A stretch of 64,000 nucleotides of DNA from Pseudomonadota bacterium (GTDB taxonomy: Bacteria; Myxococcota; Myxococcia; Myxococcales; Myxococcaceae). The translations under genes were made by a program, and so were the position numbers. The notes beneath the pieces were generated by a model. It ran no database searches. It was not told where the DNA came from and saw only the letters and a list, made by a program, of their open reading frames with translations. The DNA is taken from NCBI GenBank assembly GCA_023423535.1, contig JAFAFL010000094.1:118580-182579 (forward strand). The letters are read 5' to 3'. Positions 16,493 through 24,834 of this stretch are shown here, in pieces (positions within the stretch are counted from its first letter, which is position 1; each line of letters starts with the position of its first letter).

Positions 16493-17889
16493 CACGACTT
16501 GCTCCCGGCGACGTTCGCCACCACGTTCCTGCCCGCGGCCACACTTCCCGCGCCCACGCTCCCTGCACGGTTCGCGCCGCCGCTCGCCTCCGGCACGGGC
16601 ACGGTCCCTGCCGGCGTCGCTCCCTCGTCCAACCCGAACAGCTCCGCGGCCGCATCCGCCAGCCGCACCGCCGCCTCGGCCTCACCCACCGCGCGCAGGC
16701 GCATCGTCGGTTGGTGCAGGATCTTGTTCACGATCGCAAGGCCCATCGCCTCGATGCTCTTGCGGCTCTTCTCGTCGAGCCCGGTCATCCGAGACAGCGT
16801 GCGCTCGACCTCCGCCCGCGCGATCCCCTCCGCCCGCGAACGCAGCTGCGCGAGCACCGGCACCTGCTCGCGCACGAGCCGCGCCTTCATGAACCGCGCG
16901 ACCTCCGCTGCGACCAGCGCCTCCGCGCGCGCAGCCTCCGCGGCCCGCTGCTTCTCGTTCTCGCTGACGACCTTCTGGATGTCGTCCACGTCGTACGCGT
17001 ACACGTCCGGCAGCGTCCCCACGTCCGGATCGATGTCGCGCGGCACCGCCAGATCCACGAGGAACAGCGGCCGGTGCCTGCGCGCCTTCATCGCCGGCTG
17101 CACGAGCTCGCGGGTGATGAGCGCCCTCGGCGAGCCGGTGCAGCAGACGACGCCGTCCGCCGCGTGCAGCAGCGCGCCGAGCTCCTCCAGGGGCCGCGCG
17201 ACGCCCCTTACCTCCGCCGCCAGCGCCTCCGCGCGCGAGAGCGTGCGGTTCGTCACCGTCACCTTCGCCCCCGCGTGCGCGAGGTGCCGCGCCGCGATCG
17301 CGGACATCTCGCCCGCGCCCACCACCAGCACCGGACGTCCGCTGAGCCCTTCGAAGATCCTGCTCGCGAGCTGCACCGCGGCGGACGCCATGCTCACCGC
17401 CGAGCGGCCGATACCGGTCTCGGTGCGCACCCGCTTCGCCGTGCCCAGCGCCGCGTTCACCGCCCGCGACAGCTCACCGCGCACGCCGCCCGCCCGCTGC
17501 GACAGCTCGAACGCGTCCTTCACCTGGCCGAGGATCTGCGGCTCGCCCACCACCATCGAGTCGAGGCTCGAGGCGACCCGGAACAGGTGCGTCACCGCCG
17601 CCTCGCCGCGGTGCTCGTAGAGGTGTGCGGTGACCTCCGGGCCCGCCAGCTCCGCGAGCACGGTGAGCACCCGCGCGCGGGTGAGCTCCGCGGAGTGCGC
17701 CGCCGCAAAGACCTCCACCCGGTTGCAGGTGGAGACGAGCAGCACCTCGTCGCCGCCGGGCCCACCGCCCGCCGCCGCACCGCCGAGCCGCCCCAACAGC
17801 TCCACCTGCTGGGGCTCGGGCAGCGCGAGCCGCTCACGGACCTCCACCGGCGCCGTGCGGTACGACACCCCGAGACACATCAGCTCCAT
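16492..17889 (-). CDS. hemA: Glutamyl-tRNA reductase
   Basis: This 465-residue enzyme reduces glutamyl-tRNA to glutamate-1-semialdehyde, the first committed step of C5 tetrapyrrole synthesis. The catalytic Cys is in VSTCNRVE; other marks are LGVSYRTAPVEVRE, the tRNA/active-site region VVGEPQILGQVKDAF, the NADPH-binding GAGEMS and a C-terminal dimerisation helix with the LVREQVPVLAQLR segment. The last 40 or so residues are an Ala/Gly/Ser/Val-rich tail that goes beyond the usual end, probably disordered. The ATG at 17889 lies 2 bases after the stop of the ccsA/hemX-like gene. Confidence 0.96.
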   Translation of the reverse strand: MELMCLGVSYRTAPVEVRERLALPEPQQVELLGRLGGAAAGGGPGGDEVLLVSTCNRVEVFAAAHSAELTRARVLTVLAELAGPEVTAHLYEHRGEAAVTHLFRVASSLDSMVVGEPQILGQVKDAFELSQRAGGVRGELSRAVNAALGTAKRVRTETGIGRSAVSMASAAVQLASRIFEGLSGRPVLVVGAGEMSAIAARHLAHAGAKVTVTNRTLSRAEALAAEVRGVARPLEELGALLHAADGVVCCTGSPRALITRELVQPAMKARRHRPLFLVDLAVPRDIDPDVGTLPDVYAYDVDDIQKVVSENEKQRAAEAARAEALVAAEVARFMKARLVREQVPVLAQLRSRAEGIARAEVERTLSRMTGLDEKSRKSIEAMGLAIVNKILHQPTMRLRAVGEAEAAVRLADAAAELFGLDEGATPAGTVPVPEASGGANRAGSVGAGSVAAGRNVVANVAGSKS

Positions 17890-17891
17890 GG

Positions 17892-18698
17892 TCACTGCCC
17901 GAGCGCCGCCGACCCGAAGTCGTACGCGGAGAGGAAGGAGACGAGGAGCACGCAGAAGCCCGCCACCGTGACGTACGCGACCCGCTTGCCTCGCCAGCCC
18001 GCGAAGAGCCGCGCCGCCAGCAGCGCCGCGAAGAGGTGCCAGCCGACCAGCGTGGCCACGCGCTTGGGGTCCCAGGTCCAGGTGGGTTCGGGGCTGGCGA
18101 AGAACGCGCCGGTGGCAAAGGTCACCGAGAGCGCGATGAAGCCGAGGATGACCAGCCAGCGGTTGATCTCGTCCATCACCTGAAGCGGAGGCAGGCGCGA
18201 GAAGAGCAGCCCGAAGTGCTTGCCCTTCACCTGCCTCTCCATCACCACGTACATCACGCCCACGCCCGCGGCCATGGCGAACGTCGCCACCCCGAGGATC
18301 GCGATCGACACGTGCAGCGGCAGCAGCGGCGCGCGCAGCGACTCGGAGAGGATCTGTCCTCCCGAGGCGGGGCCGACCAGCGCCGGCACCATCGCCGCCA
18401 CCGCGGCGGGCGTGACGAACGCGCCGATCACCGGGCGCCGCCACACGAAGTCCACCACCAGCAGCATCGCCAGCAGGAGGAAGGTCAGCAGCGACAGTCC
18501 CTGCCCCATGCCCACCGGCATCCCGCCCTGGTGGCCCACCTGGACGACGAGCGCCGCGCCGTGAAGCATGAGCCCCACCGCCACGGACACGCGCCCGGCA
18601 ATGGCGAGCCACGGGTGCTGCCGGACGAGGTGGACGAGATAGACGACCGCGGCGAGGCCGTAGGCGTGACAGGCAAAGGACAGGAGTGAGCGGATCAC
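17892..18698 (-). CDS. HemX/CcsA-family cytochrome c assembly membrane protein
   Basis: A 268-residue integral membrane protein with about eight hydrophobic segments, GTG start at 18698. It carries the CcsA/CcmC-type tryptophan-rich loop in the form EPTWTWDPKRVATL, preceded and followed by conserved His-bearing helices (LMLHGAAL, PLHVSIAI, LVGWHLFAALL) that in this family handle heme during cytochrome c maturation. In Bacillus the same family member next to hemA is HemX, which lowers HemA levels. Its position directly upstream of hemA, with a 2-base gap, favours a HemX-like role, but sequence alone cannot separate HemX from CcsA. Confidence 0.85.
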   Translation of the reverse strand: MIRSLLSFACHAYGLAAVVYLVHLVRQHPWLAIAGRVSVAVGLMLHGAALVVQVGHQGGMPVGMGQGLSLLTFLLLAMLLVVDFVWRRPVIGAFVTPAAVAAMVPALVGPASGGQILSESLRAPLLPLHVSIAILGVATFAMAAGVGVMYVVMERQVKGKHFGLLFSRLPPLQVMDEINRWLVILGFIALSVTFATGAFFASPEPTWTWDPKRVATLVGWHLFAALLAARLFAGWRGKRVAYVTVAGFCVLLVSFLSAYDFGSAALGQ

Positions 18699-18702
18699 GT
18701 CG

Positions 18703-19092
18703 TCACAGCTTGTTCAGGAGGAAGGCAGCGAGAAGGTCCTCCGCCGGCTGGGGCGCGTGGCCCTGGGCGGTGGGGGCGGGCGGGGTGGCGCTTTCGGGTT
18801 CGGGCAGCTCGGCCACGTAACCGGGGACGACCTCGTAGGCATCCTCGCCCACGAGCACCGAGTCATGCAGATGCTCGGCCCCCAGCTCGGCGAGCTGGGC
18901 GGAGGTCTTCACCCGCGCGACGAGCCGGCGGTCATCCGTCCCAGAAACGAGCTGCAAGAAATGCACGGCCGGGGTCAGCGCGTAGCCTTCCTTGCGCGCG
19001 TCGCCGGCGACCACCAGCCGGTCGTCACGCAGGTCGGCCCTGTCGTCGAGGGCCCACGTCTCGAGTGTCGACTGAGGAAGGAAGACGCGCAC
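18703..19092 (-). CDS. Hypothetical protein, first gene of the hem operon
   Basis: This 129-residue cytosolic-looking protein starts at GTG 19092 and its stop is 4 bases before the ccsA/hemX-like start. It has no signal peptide or membrane helix. The N-terminal two thirds look like a compact folded domain (RVFLPQSTLETWALDDRADL and later LVARVKTSAQLAELGAEHL), and the C-terminus is a Pro/Ala-rich linker ending in a short amphipathic helix (DLLAAFLLNKL). It has a beta-strand pattern and length like small PilZ-type proteins, but I do not see the diagnostic RxxxR or D/NxSxxG motifs. The function is unknown. Confidence 0.7.
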   Translation of the reverse strand: MRVFLPQSTLETWALDDRADLRDDRLVVAGDARKEGYALTPAVHFLQLVSGTDDRRLVARVKTSAQLAELGAEHLHDSVLVGEDAYEVVPGYVAELPEPESATPPAPTAQGHAPQPAEDLLAAFLLNKL

Positions 19093-19233
19093 GGAAGAAC
19101 TCTACCAGACGGTCTCTGCAGGAAGGGGTCCATCGCACGGGCAAGGTCGGCTTGCGGCCTTCCATGCTGCGTACTATTGGAACCGCGCATTCGCTTCGGT
19201 TCGCGCGCGGCGGGCCCTCAGAGGAGACACCAG

Positions 19234-19563
19234 ATGGCAGGCGGAGACGTGCAGAACATCGGCGACGCGGACTTCCAGAAGGAGGTCCTGCAGTCGGACA
19301 CCCCCGTGCTGGTGGACTTCTGGGCCACCTGGTGCGCGCCCTGCCGCGCCATCGCTCCCTCGCTCGAGGAGCTGGCCACGCAGTACAAGGGCAAGGTGAA
19401 GGTGGTGAAGGTCAACATCGACGACCACCAGGAGACCCCGCAGAACTACCAGGTGCGCTCCATCCCCACCCTCATCATGTTCAAGGGCGGCCGGGTGGTG
19501 GATCAGATCGTCGGCGCGGTGCCCAAGACGCGTCTCGAGGACGCGATCAAGAAGGCGATCTAG
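19234..19563 (+). CDS. trxA: Thioredoxin
   Basis: A 109-residue cytosolic thioredoxin, the general protein disulfide reductant. It has the full fold pattern DFQKEVLQSDTPVLVDFWATWCAPCR with the active site WCAPC instead of the common WCGPC, the cis-proline loop SIPTLIMFK and the terminal GAVPKTRLEDAI helix. The ATG at 19234 follows a GAGGAG ribosome site; longer upstream starts run into non-coding sequence. A TACTAT -10-like hexamer lies at 19172-19177, with no convincing -35. A strong terminator follows directly, so it is probably monocistronic. Confidence 0.96.
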   Translation: MAGGDVQNIGDADFQKEVLQSDTPVLVDFWATWCAPCRAIAPSLEELATQYKGKVKVVKVNIDDHQETPQNYQVRSIPTLIMFKGGRVVDQIVGAVPKTRLEDAIKKAI

Positions 19564-19593
19564 CCGCCCTCCTTCCGCGGTTGACAATTCGAG

Positions 19594-19623
19594 AGCGGGC
19601 GGTATCAACACCGCCCGCTTTTT
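19594..19623 (+). terminator. Rho-independent terminator of trxA
   Basis: A perfect 10-base inverted repeat (AGCGGGCGGT and ACCGCCCGCT) with a 6-base loop, followed by five T residues, starts 30 bases after the trxA stop. This is the cleanest intrinsic terminator in the window. Confidence 0.92.
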
Positions 19624-19666
19624 CTATTTCTAGCATCCATCTGGCAAAGACAGACAGGAGCGCACC

Positions 19667-20008
19667 GTGGCTCGCCCCCGCAAGAACGACTCTCGCACCG
19701 CTGGGCTCCCGGTGCCGCCGCACCTCGCGGCGTGGGCGGAGACCCTCGGTGAAGCGCTCGGCCGCGGCGTGGCGCGCGGCATCCAGGCGGGGCTGCAGGG
19801 CGTGAACCTGGGGTCGGCAGCGGGCGCAGGCTCCCTGTCGAATCAGCCCCGTCGCCGCGGCCGTCCGCCGAAGGCGCCCGCCGGTCCGGTCCCGCCCGAG
19901 CGTCAGTGCCAGGCGGAGGGCTGTGAGCGCGAGGCCCGGTCGAAGGGCCTGTGCAGCGCGCACTACCAGCAGGAGCGCCGCAAGGCTCTGCAGAAGAGCG
20001 GCGCTTAG
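19667..20008 (+). CDS. Small basic protein with AT-hook and Cys-His motif
   Basis: This 113-residue basic protein starts at GTG 19667 with CAGGAG upstream. It has an amphipathic helix-prone N-terminal half (LAAWAETLGEALGRGVARGIQAGLQG), an AT-hook-like core RRRGRPPK (62-69) expected to contact the minor groove of DNA, and a C-terminal Cys-Cys-Cys-His cluster (C81, C86, C96, H99: CQAEGCEREARSKGLCSAHY). This cluster resembles the small zinc-binding motif found beside HNH nucleases and in many bacterial DNA-associated proteins. It may be a nucleoid-associated or regulatory protein; no partner is evident. It is set off by the trxA terminator and faces rodA end-on. Confidence 0.75.
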   Translation: MARPRKNDSRTAGLPVPPHLAAWAETLGEALGRGVARGIQAGLQGVNLGSAAGAGSLSNQPRRRGRPPKAPAGPVPPERQCQAEGCEREARSKGLCSAHYQQERRKALQKSGA

Positions 20009-20030
20009 GCCTCCTTCTCGAAGGCGTCGA

Positions 20031-21188
20031 TCAGAACATGTGCCGGCGCATGCCGATGTTCACGAGCAGGCCGAGCGAGATCATCACCGACATCATCGAC
20101 GACCCGCCGTAGCTGAGCAGCGGCAGCGTGATGCCCGTCACCGGGAGGATCCCGATGACCATCCCGATGTTCTGGAACACGTGCCAGAAGATCGTCGCCG
20201 CCACGCCCACCGCCACGAAGGCGCCGAAGCGATCCCGCGCAAGGAACGCCACCCCGAGCGAGAACACCAGCAGCAGGCCGTAGAGGACCAGCAGCCCGAG
20301 GCAGGCGAGGAAGCCCTGCTCCTCGGCCCACACGGAGAAGATGAAGTCCGTGTGCTGCTCGGGGAGGAACGACAGGCCGGTCTGGGTGCCCTGGCGCCAG
20401 CCCTTGCCGGTGACCTCGCCGGAGCCGACCGCGATCATCGACTGCACCGCGTGGTAGCTCGCGCCGCGCACGTCGCTCTCCGGATCGAGCCAGGAGGTGA
20501 TGCGCTGCTGCTGGTGGCGCTTCATGTGGTGACGCAGCACCGTCGTCGCCTCGGCGTCGCCCTCCGCGCGCACGAAGTCGTTCCAGATGACGCCCGTCAC
20601 TGCGAGCAGCCCGGCGATGAGCACGCCGGCGATCCACAGCTTCACGCGGCCGAAGAGGATGATCGTCCCCGCCGCGAGCAGCAGCATCATCGCGGTGCCG
20701 AGGTCCGGCTGGACGAGGATCAACGCCGCCGGCACGAGCACGATCGCCACCGGCGGCAACAGTCGCAGAAGCCCGTACGCCGGCTGATGGGGCCGGTGGG
20801 TGTCGTGGTAGTAGCGCGCGAGCAGCAGCACCACGGTGATCTTCGTGAACTCCGCCGGCTGCACGCGCACCGGCCCGAGGTTGAACCAGCTCTCCGCGCC
20901 CTTCGCGGTGTGACCGAAGAAGCGCAGCGCGATGAGCGAGATGACGTTGAGCACGAAGAGCGGCAGGGCCAGCCGGTAGAACAGCCGGTAGTCCACGAGG
21001 CAGATCGCCGCCATCACCACCAGCCCCAGCCCCAGATACGCGGCCTGGCTGATCCAGACGGGGTTCATCGGCGGCCGCGCCGCGGAGGCGAGGTTCCAGA
21101 TCCCCACGATCGCGATCATCAGCGTCACGCCGATGAGCGGCCAGGGGACGTGCGCGAGCATGCGGCGTTCGAAGCGGACGACCTGCAT
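20031..21188 (-). CDS. rodA: Rod-shape peptidoglycan polymerase RodA (SEDS)
   Basis: A 385-residue polytopic SEDS-family glycosyltransferase with about ten membrane helices that polymerises lipid II for lateral wall growth with its cognate PBP2. Seen are the conserved GAESWFNLGPVRVQPAEFTKI motif, the periplasmic VQPDLGTAM segment with the catalytic-site Asp, and the C-terminal GIxLPLLSYGGSSM signature. The ATG at 21188 overlaps the mrdA stop as TGATG; a GTG one codon upstream is the alternative. It is the last gene of the mreC-mreD-mrdA-rodA operon. Confidence 0.95.
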   Translation of the reverse strand: MQVVRFERRMLAHVPWPLIGVTLMIAIVGIWNLASAARPPMNPVWISQAAYLGLGLVVMAAICLVDYRLFYRLALPLFVLNVISLIALRFFGHTAKGAESWFNLGPVRVQPAEFTKITVVLLLARYYHDTHRPHQPAYGLLRLLPPVAIVLVPAALILVQPDLGTAMMLLLAAGTIILFGRVKLWIAGVLIAGLLAVTGVIWNDFVRAEGDAEATTVLRHHMKRHQQQRITSWLDPESDVRGASYHAVQSMIAVGSGEVTGKGWRQGTQTGLSFLPEQHTDFIFSVWAEEQGFLACLGLLVLYGLLLVFSLGVAFLARDRFGAFVAVGVAATIFWHVFQNIGMVIGILPVTGITLPLLSYGGSSMMSVMISLGLLVNIGMRRHMF

Positions 21189-23314
21189 CACTGCAATCCT
21201 TCGGGTGCGGGGTTCGGCGGGGGCACAGGCACAGGCGCGGCGCGAGGAGGAGGTGCCGGGCGCTGCGCATTCGCCGGCGCGGTGGCGCGGTCCGCCGGAG
21301 CCTCAGCCGGAGCAGTCCCCTGCCCCGTCCCTGCTGAAGCCGCACCGCCCACGGCCCTCGCCCCGGCGCGAGCGCCCTCCGCGGGCGCGGCGCTCTCGAG
21401 CACGCTGGGGGGCACGCCCTCCGCGGTCGTCTCGCCCGGCGCGGTGATGCCCTGCTCGTCCTGCAGCTTGAGCTCGAAGTACTTCTTGATCACCGCCATG
21501 GCGGTGGGCGCCGCGTCGGAGGAACCGCTGCCGCCGTGCTCGTTGAGGACGACGACCGCGATCTCCGGTTTGTCCGCGGGCGCGTAGGCGGCGAACCACG
21601 CGTGGTCGCGGTGGAAGTAGTCGAGCTGGTCCTTCTTCAGACGGACCGCGCCGATCTTCACCACCTGCGTGGTGCCGGTCTTTCCCGCCACCACCACGTC
21701 CTGCAGCCGGTGCCGGTACGCGGTGCCGCCGGGCTCGTTGACCACGGCCACCAGCGCGTCGGTGACGACCTTCTGCTCCTGCGGCGTGATCCCCACCGTG
21801 CGCACCAGATCCGGCTCGAAGGTCTTGAGGACCTCGCCCTCCGGCGACTCGATGCGCTCCACCAATTGCGGCCGGTAGAACTTCCCGCCGTTGGCCAGCG
21901 TCGCATAGGCCATGGCCAGCTGAAGCGGCGTCGCGTCCACATCGCCCTGACCGATGGACGTGTTCAGCGCCATGCCCTTCGTGTAGCCGCCCGGGGTGCG
22001 CCGGTTGTGGTACCCGCTGTCCGGCATGTTGCCCGGCACCTCCTGCAGCACGCCGATGCCGGTGGGCGTGCCGAAGCCGAGCTGCCGCCCCGTCTCCGCG
22101 ATGGGGTCGATGCCCATCAGATCCGCCGCGCGGTAGTAGTACGTGTCGCAGGAGTGCTTCAGCGAGCCCTTGCCGTCCTGCAGCCCGTGGCCCGCGTCCT
22201 TCCAGCACCGCCAGGTCCGCGCGCCGAGCCGGTAGCCGCCAGGACAGTTCACGTGCGTGTGCGGGGTGAAGACCTTCTCGCGCAGCGCCGCCAGCAGCGT
22301 GACCACCTTGAAGGTGGAGCCCGGGCTGTAGTGCATCTGCGTCGCGCGGTTCATCATCGGCTTCAGCGGATCGCGCGACATGTTCGCGAGCTCCTTCCCG
22401 CTGATGCGGCCGGTGAGGATGTTCGGATCGAAGCCGGGCCTCGAGAGGATCGTCCGCAGAAAGCCCGTGTTCACGTCCACCACGATCACGGTGCCGGCCT
22501 TGCCGGGGAACACGCGGTTCGCCTCCTCCTGCAGCCGCATGTCCACCGAGAGAATGACGTTGTTTCCCGCCGAAGGCTCCGTCACCGCCTCGCCGATGCG
22601 CTCGGTCAGTCCGGGGATGGGCCGGCCCTTCGCGTCCACCACCTGCTTGCGGCCACCGTCCCTGCCGCGCAGCCAGGTCTCGAACGCGCGCTCCACGCCG
22701 CGCCTGCCGATGTAGTCCCCGAGCTGGTACTTCTCCCCGCGCTGAACGAGGCGCTCGAGCTCGTCGGGGTTGATCTCGTTCATGTACCCGATGACGTGCG
22801 AGAGCACCGTCTTGTAGCGGTAGTTGCGGTGAGGGACCGCCATCACCTCGATGCCGGGCAGATCGAGCCGGTGCGCGTCGATGAGGTCCGCCTCCTCGCG
22901 CGTCACGTCGATCCGCAGCGGCACCGGACGGAACGGCGCACCCCGGCGCGCGCGGGCGAGCAGCGCCTCGGCCTCCTGGCGCTGCGGCTCGTCCCACGCG
23001 AGCCACGACGCGAGCTTCGGCAGCACCTCGTCGCTGCACTTCACGCAGAACGCGGGGGTCAGGTACACGTCGAAGGAGGGACGCGAGTCGACGATGATCG
23101 TCTCGCGGCGATCGCGGATCATCCCGCGGTCCGCCGGGATCCGGATCTCCTTGACGAAGTTCTCCACCGACCGCTGCGAGTACTCCTCGCCGCGGGTGAT
23201 CTGCAGCCGGTACAGCCGCACCGCGAGCACCGCGAGGCCGAAGAGCATCAGCCCGCCGAGCCAGAGGTAGCGCGTGCGCAGGTCGCGGCCCGCGGTCTGG
23301 TTCCCCAGCTTCAT
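21188..23314 (-). CDS. mrdA: Penicillin-binding protein 2 (class B transpeptidase)
   Basis: This 708-residue monofunctional transpeptidase crosslinks lateral-wall peptidoglycan as partner of RodA. It has one N-terminal membrane anchor (about 15-37), a pedestal domain (about 50-240) and the transpeptidase domain with the nucleophile motif STFK (S333-K336), SCD in place of the SxN motif (S388-D390) and KTG (545-547). After about residue 622 it ends in a long Ala/Pro/Gly-rich tail of some 85 residues, probably disordered, that is not needed for the catalytic fold. It starts 6 bases after mreD. Confidence 0.95.
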   Translation of the reverse strand: MKLGNQTAGRDLRTRYLWLGGLMLFGLAVLAVRLYRLQITRGEEYSQRSVENFVKEIRIPADRGMIRDRRETIIVDSRPSFDVYLTPAFCVKCSDEVLPKLASWLAWDEPQRQEAEALLARARRGAPFRPVPLRIDVTREEADLIDAHRLDLPGIEVMAVPHRNYRYKTVLSHVIGYMNEINPDELERLVQRGEKYQLGDYIGRRGVERAFETWLRGRDGGRKQVVDAKGRPIPGLTERIGEAVTEPSAGNNVILSVDMRLQEEANRVFPGKAGTVIVVDVNTGFLRTILSRPGFDPNILTGRISGKELANMSRDPLKPMMNRATQMHYSPGSTFKVVTLLAALREKVFTPHTHVNCPGGYRLGARTWRCWKDAGHGLQDGKGSLKHSCDTYYYRAADLMGIDPIAETGRQLGFGTPTGIGVLQEVPGNMPDSGYHNRRTPGGYTKGMALNTSIGQGDVDATPLQLAMAYATLANGGKFYRPQLVERIESPEGEVLKTFEPDLVRTVGITPQEQKVVTDALVAVVNEPGGTAYRHRLQDVVVAGKTGTTQVVKIGAVRLKKDQLDYFHRDHAWFAAYAPADKPEIAVVVLNEHGGSGSSDAAPTAMAVIKKYFELKLQDEQGITAPGETTAEGVPPSVLESAAPAEGARAGARAVGGAASAGTGQGTAPAEAPADRATAPANAQRPAPPPRAAPVPVPPPNPAPEGLQ

Positions 23315-23320
23315 CCGTCG

Positions 23321-23836
23321 CTACCTCAGCAGCCCCAGCCGCGAGGAATCGCTTCGCTCCTTTGCCCCGTCGATCCGGCGCAAGAGCGGCCACAGCACGA
23401 CCGCCGCCAGCGCGGTGAGGAGCACCTGCACGAAGAACGCGCCGATGGAGAAGCCCGCGCCGCCGTCACCGCGCGAGGTCATCCAGGTGAAGAAGACCGC
23501 CAGCAGAGCGTGCGCCGCGCCGAGCCCCGCTGAGAAGACCGCGAATGAGGCCGCGCTGCGCACGTCGAGCAGCGCCTTGCCGAAGCGCCCGAGGAGGAAG
23601 ATGAGCACCGCGAGGAACACGTAGAGGCCGGTGGGCCGGCCGCTCATCAGATCGAGCAGGTAGCCCACGCAGAACGCGGCGAACGCGCCCTCCATCCGCG
23701 AGGCCCGGAGCGCGAGGAACGCCAGCAGCGCCACCGTCACGTCCACGCGCGTCACCGCGAAGCCCAGCTGGTGGACGATCACCGACTCGAGGCTCAGCAG
23801 CAGCAGCGCCAGCACCACGCTCACCGCGAACCTCAT
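23321..23836 (-). CDS. mreD: Rod-shape-determining protein MreD
   Basis: A 171-residue membrane protein with about five hydrophobic helices, matching the short, poorly conserved MreD family of the elongasome. The arrangement AFCVGYLLDLMSGRPTGLYVFLAVLIFLLGRF is typical. The ATG at 23836 overlaps the mreC stop as ATGA, which decides the start over longer in-frame alternatives. It lies between mreC and mrdA. Confidence 0.9.
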   Translation of the reverse strand: MRFAVSVVLALLLLSLESVIVHQLGFAVTRVDVTVALLAFLALRASRMEGAFAAFCVGYLLDLMSGRPTGLYVFLAVLIFLLGRFGKALLDVRSAASFAVFSAGLGAAHALLAVFFTWMTSRGDGGAGFSIGAFFVQVLLTALAAVVLWPLLRRIDGAKERSDSSRLGLLR

Positions 23837-24702
23837 CGACCACCGTCCTGCGCGCCCGCCACGCCCGCCGTGGGCCTGCTCCACTCCACCGGCGGCAGCA
23901 CGAGGACCTCCTCCAGACGCGTCATGTCCACCGCGGGCACCACGTCAGCGCTCTGGAACATCCCCGTCGCACGTTTCTGAAGCTCCACCGTCCGGCCCAC
24001 CACGAGCCCCGGCGGAAAGACGCCGTCGGTGCCGGAGGTGATAAGCGTATCGCCGACTTCGATGTCCTCGGTACGGAGCAGATTCTCCAGCAGCAACGGC
24101 CGGTCGCCGCCCATGCCGGCAGCCACGGCGCGCGCCCTCGAGCGCTGCACCCGGACCGCGGTGCGCGCGTTCGGATCCGTCACCAGCACCACGTCCGAAT
24201 AGGAGCCGGTCACACGGACCACGCGGCCCACCACGCCCTCCGGCGTCACCACCGAAGCGCCGCGCAAGACGCCGTGGTCGCTCCCACGATCCAGCCGGAC
24301 CGACAGAAAGGTGGAGACCGGGTTCACGCCGATCACCCGCGCGGCGATCTCCGCGCCGGTGCGCTCCTCCACGTAGCCGAGCAGCCCGCGCAGCCGCGCG
24401 TTCTCCAGCTCCGCCTCCTGCAGCGCGTTGACCCGCGCGGTGAGGGTGAGGTTCTCGGTCTTCAGCTGATCGTTGAGCTCGGCCATCCCGCGCAGATCGA
24501 CGTACCGGTTCCACGAGCCCGTCCCCAGCCCGAGCGTCCAACCGAACGCGCGCTGCAGCGGCGACGCGACGGCGAGCACCGAGCGATCGATCAGGTTCGG
24601 CTCACGCGGCGACTGGCCTCGCGCGAGGAAGGTGGCGAAGGGATAGAGCAGCAGGGCGCCCACCACGATGAGCTCCCGGTACCGCTTGATGAGCGACCAC
24701 AC
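23833..24702 (-). CDS. mreC: Rod-shape-determining protein MreC
   Basis: This 289-residue protein has one N-terminal membrane helix (about 12-28), a coiled-coil segment (about 75-110, ending ENARLRGLL) and a periplasmic double beta-barrel domain (VIGVNPVSTFLSVRLDRGSDHGV, VVTPEGVVGRVVRV, TSGTDGVFPPGLVVGRT). MreC links the cytoskeleton to PBP2/RodA. The GTG start at 24702 has a GGAGGAAG ribosome site about 10 bases upstream. It is the first gene of the operon; mreB, often just upstream in other bacteria, is not in this place. Confidence 0.93.
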   Translation of the reverse strand: MWSLIKRYRELIVVGALLLYPFATFLARGQSPREPNLIDRSVLAVASPLQRAFGWTLGLGTGSWNRYVDLRGMAELNDQLKTENLTLTARVNALQEAELENARLRGLLGYVEERTGAEIAARVIGVNPVSTFLSVRLDRGSDHGVLRGASVVTPEGVVGRVVRVTGSYSDVVLVTDPNARTAVRVQRSRARAVAAGMGGDRPLLLENLLRTEDIEVGDTLITSGTDGVFPPGLVVGRTVELQKRATGMFQSADVVPAVDMTRLEEVLVLPPVEWSRPTAGVAGAQDGGR

Positions 24703-24750
24703 GCTGGAAACTTCCTCCGGCCAAGCCCCAGCTAAGGCCGGGAAATCGCT

Positions 24751-24768
24751 TGCAGTTTCAATACTGCA
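24751..24768. promoter_or_regulatory. Inverted repeat between mreC and the foldase gene
   Basis: TGCAGT and ACTGCA are separated by six bases (TTCAAT) in the 131-base gap between the divergent mreC and PpiD-like genes. A TTGACT hexamer on the minus strand ends near it and could be a -35, but the following TATTGA is only 15 bases away. This could be an operator for a dimeric regulator; that is inference. Confidence 0.35.
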
Positions 24769-24834
24769 CGTCCTAGACAGTCAAGCTTCGTTTCGGCCGC
24801 CCGACATCCGGGAACCAGGTCGCCCGACAAGCCC

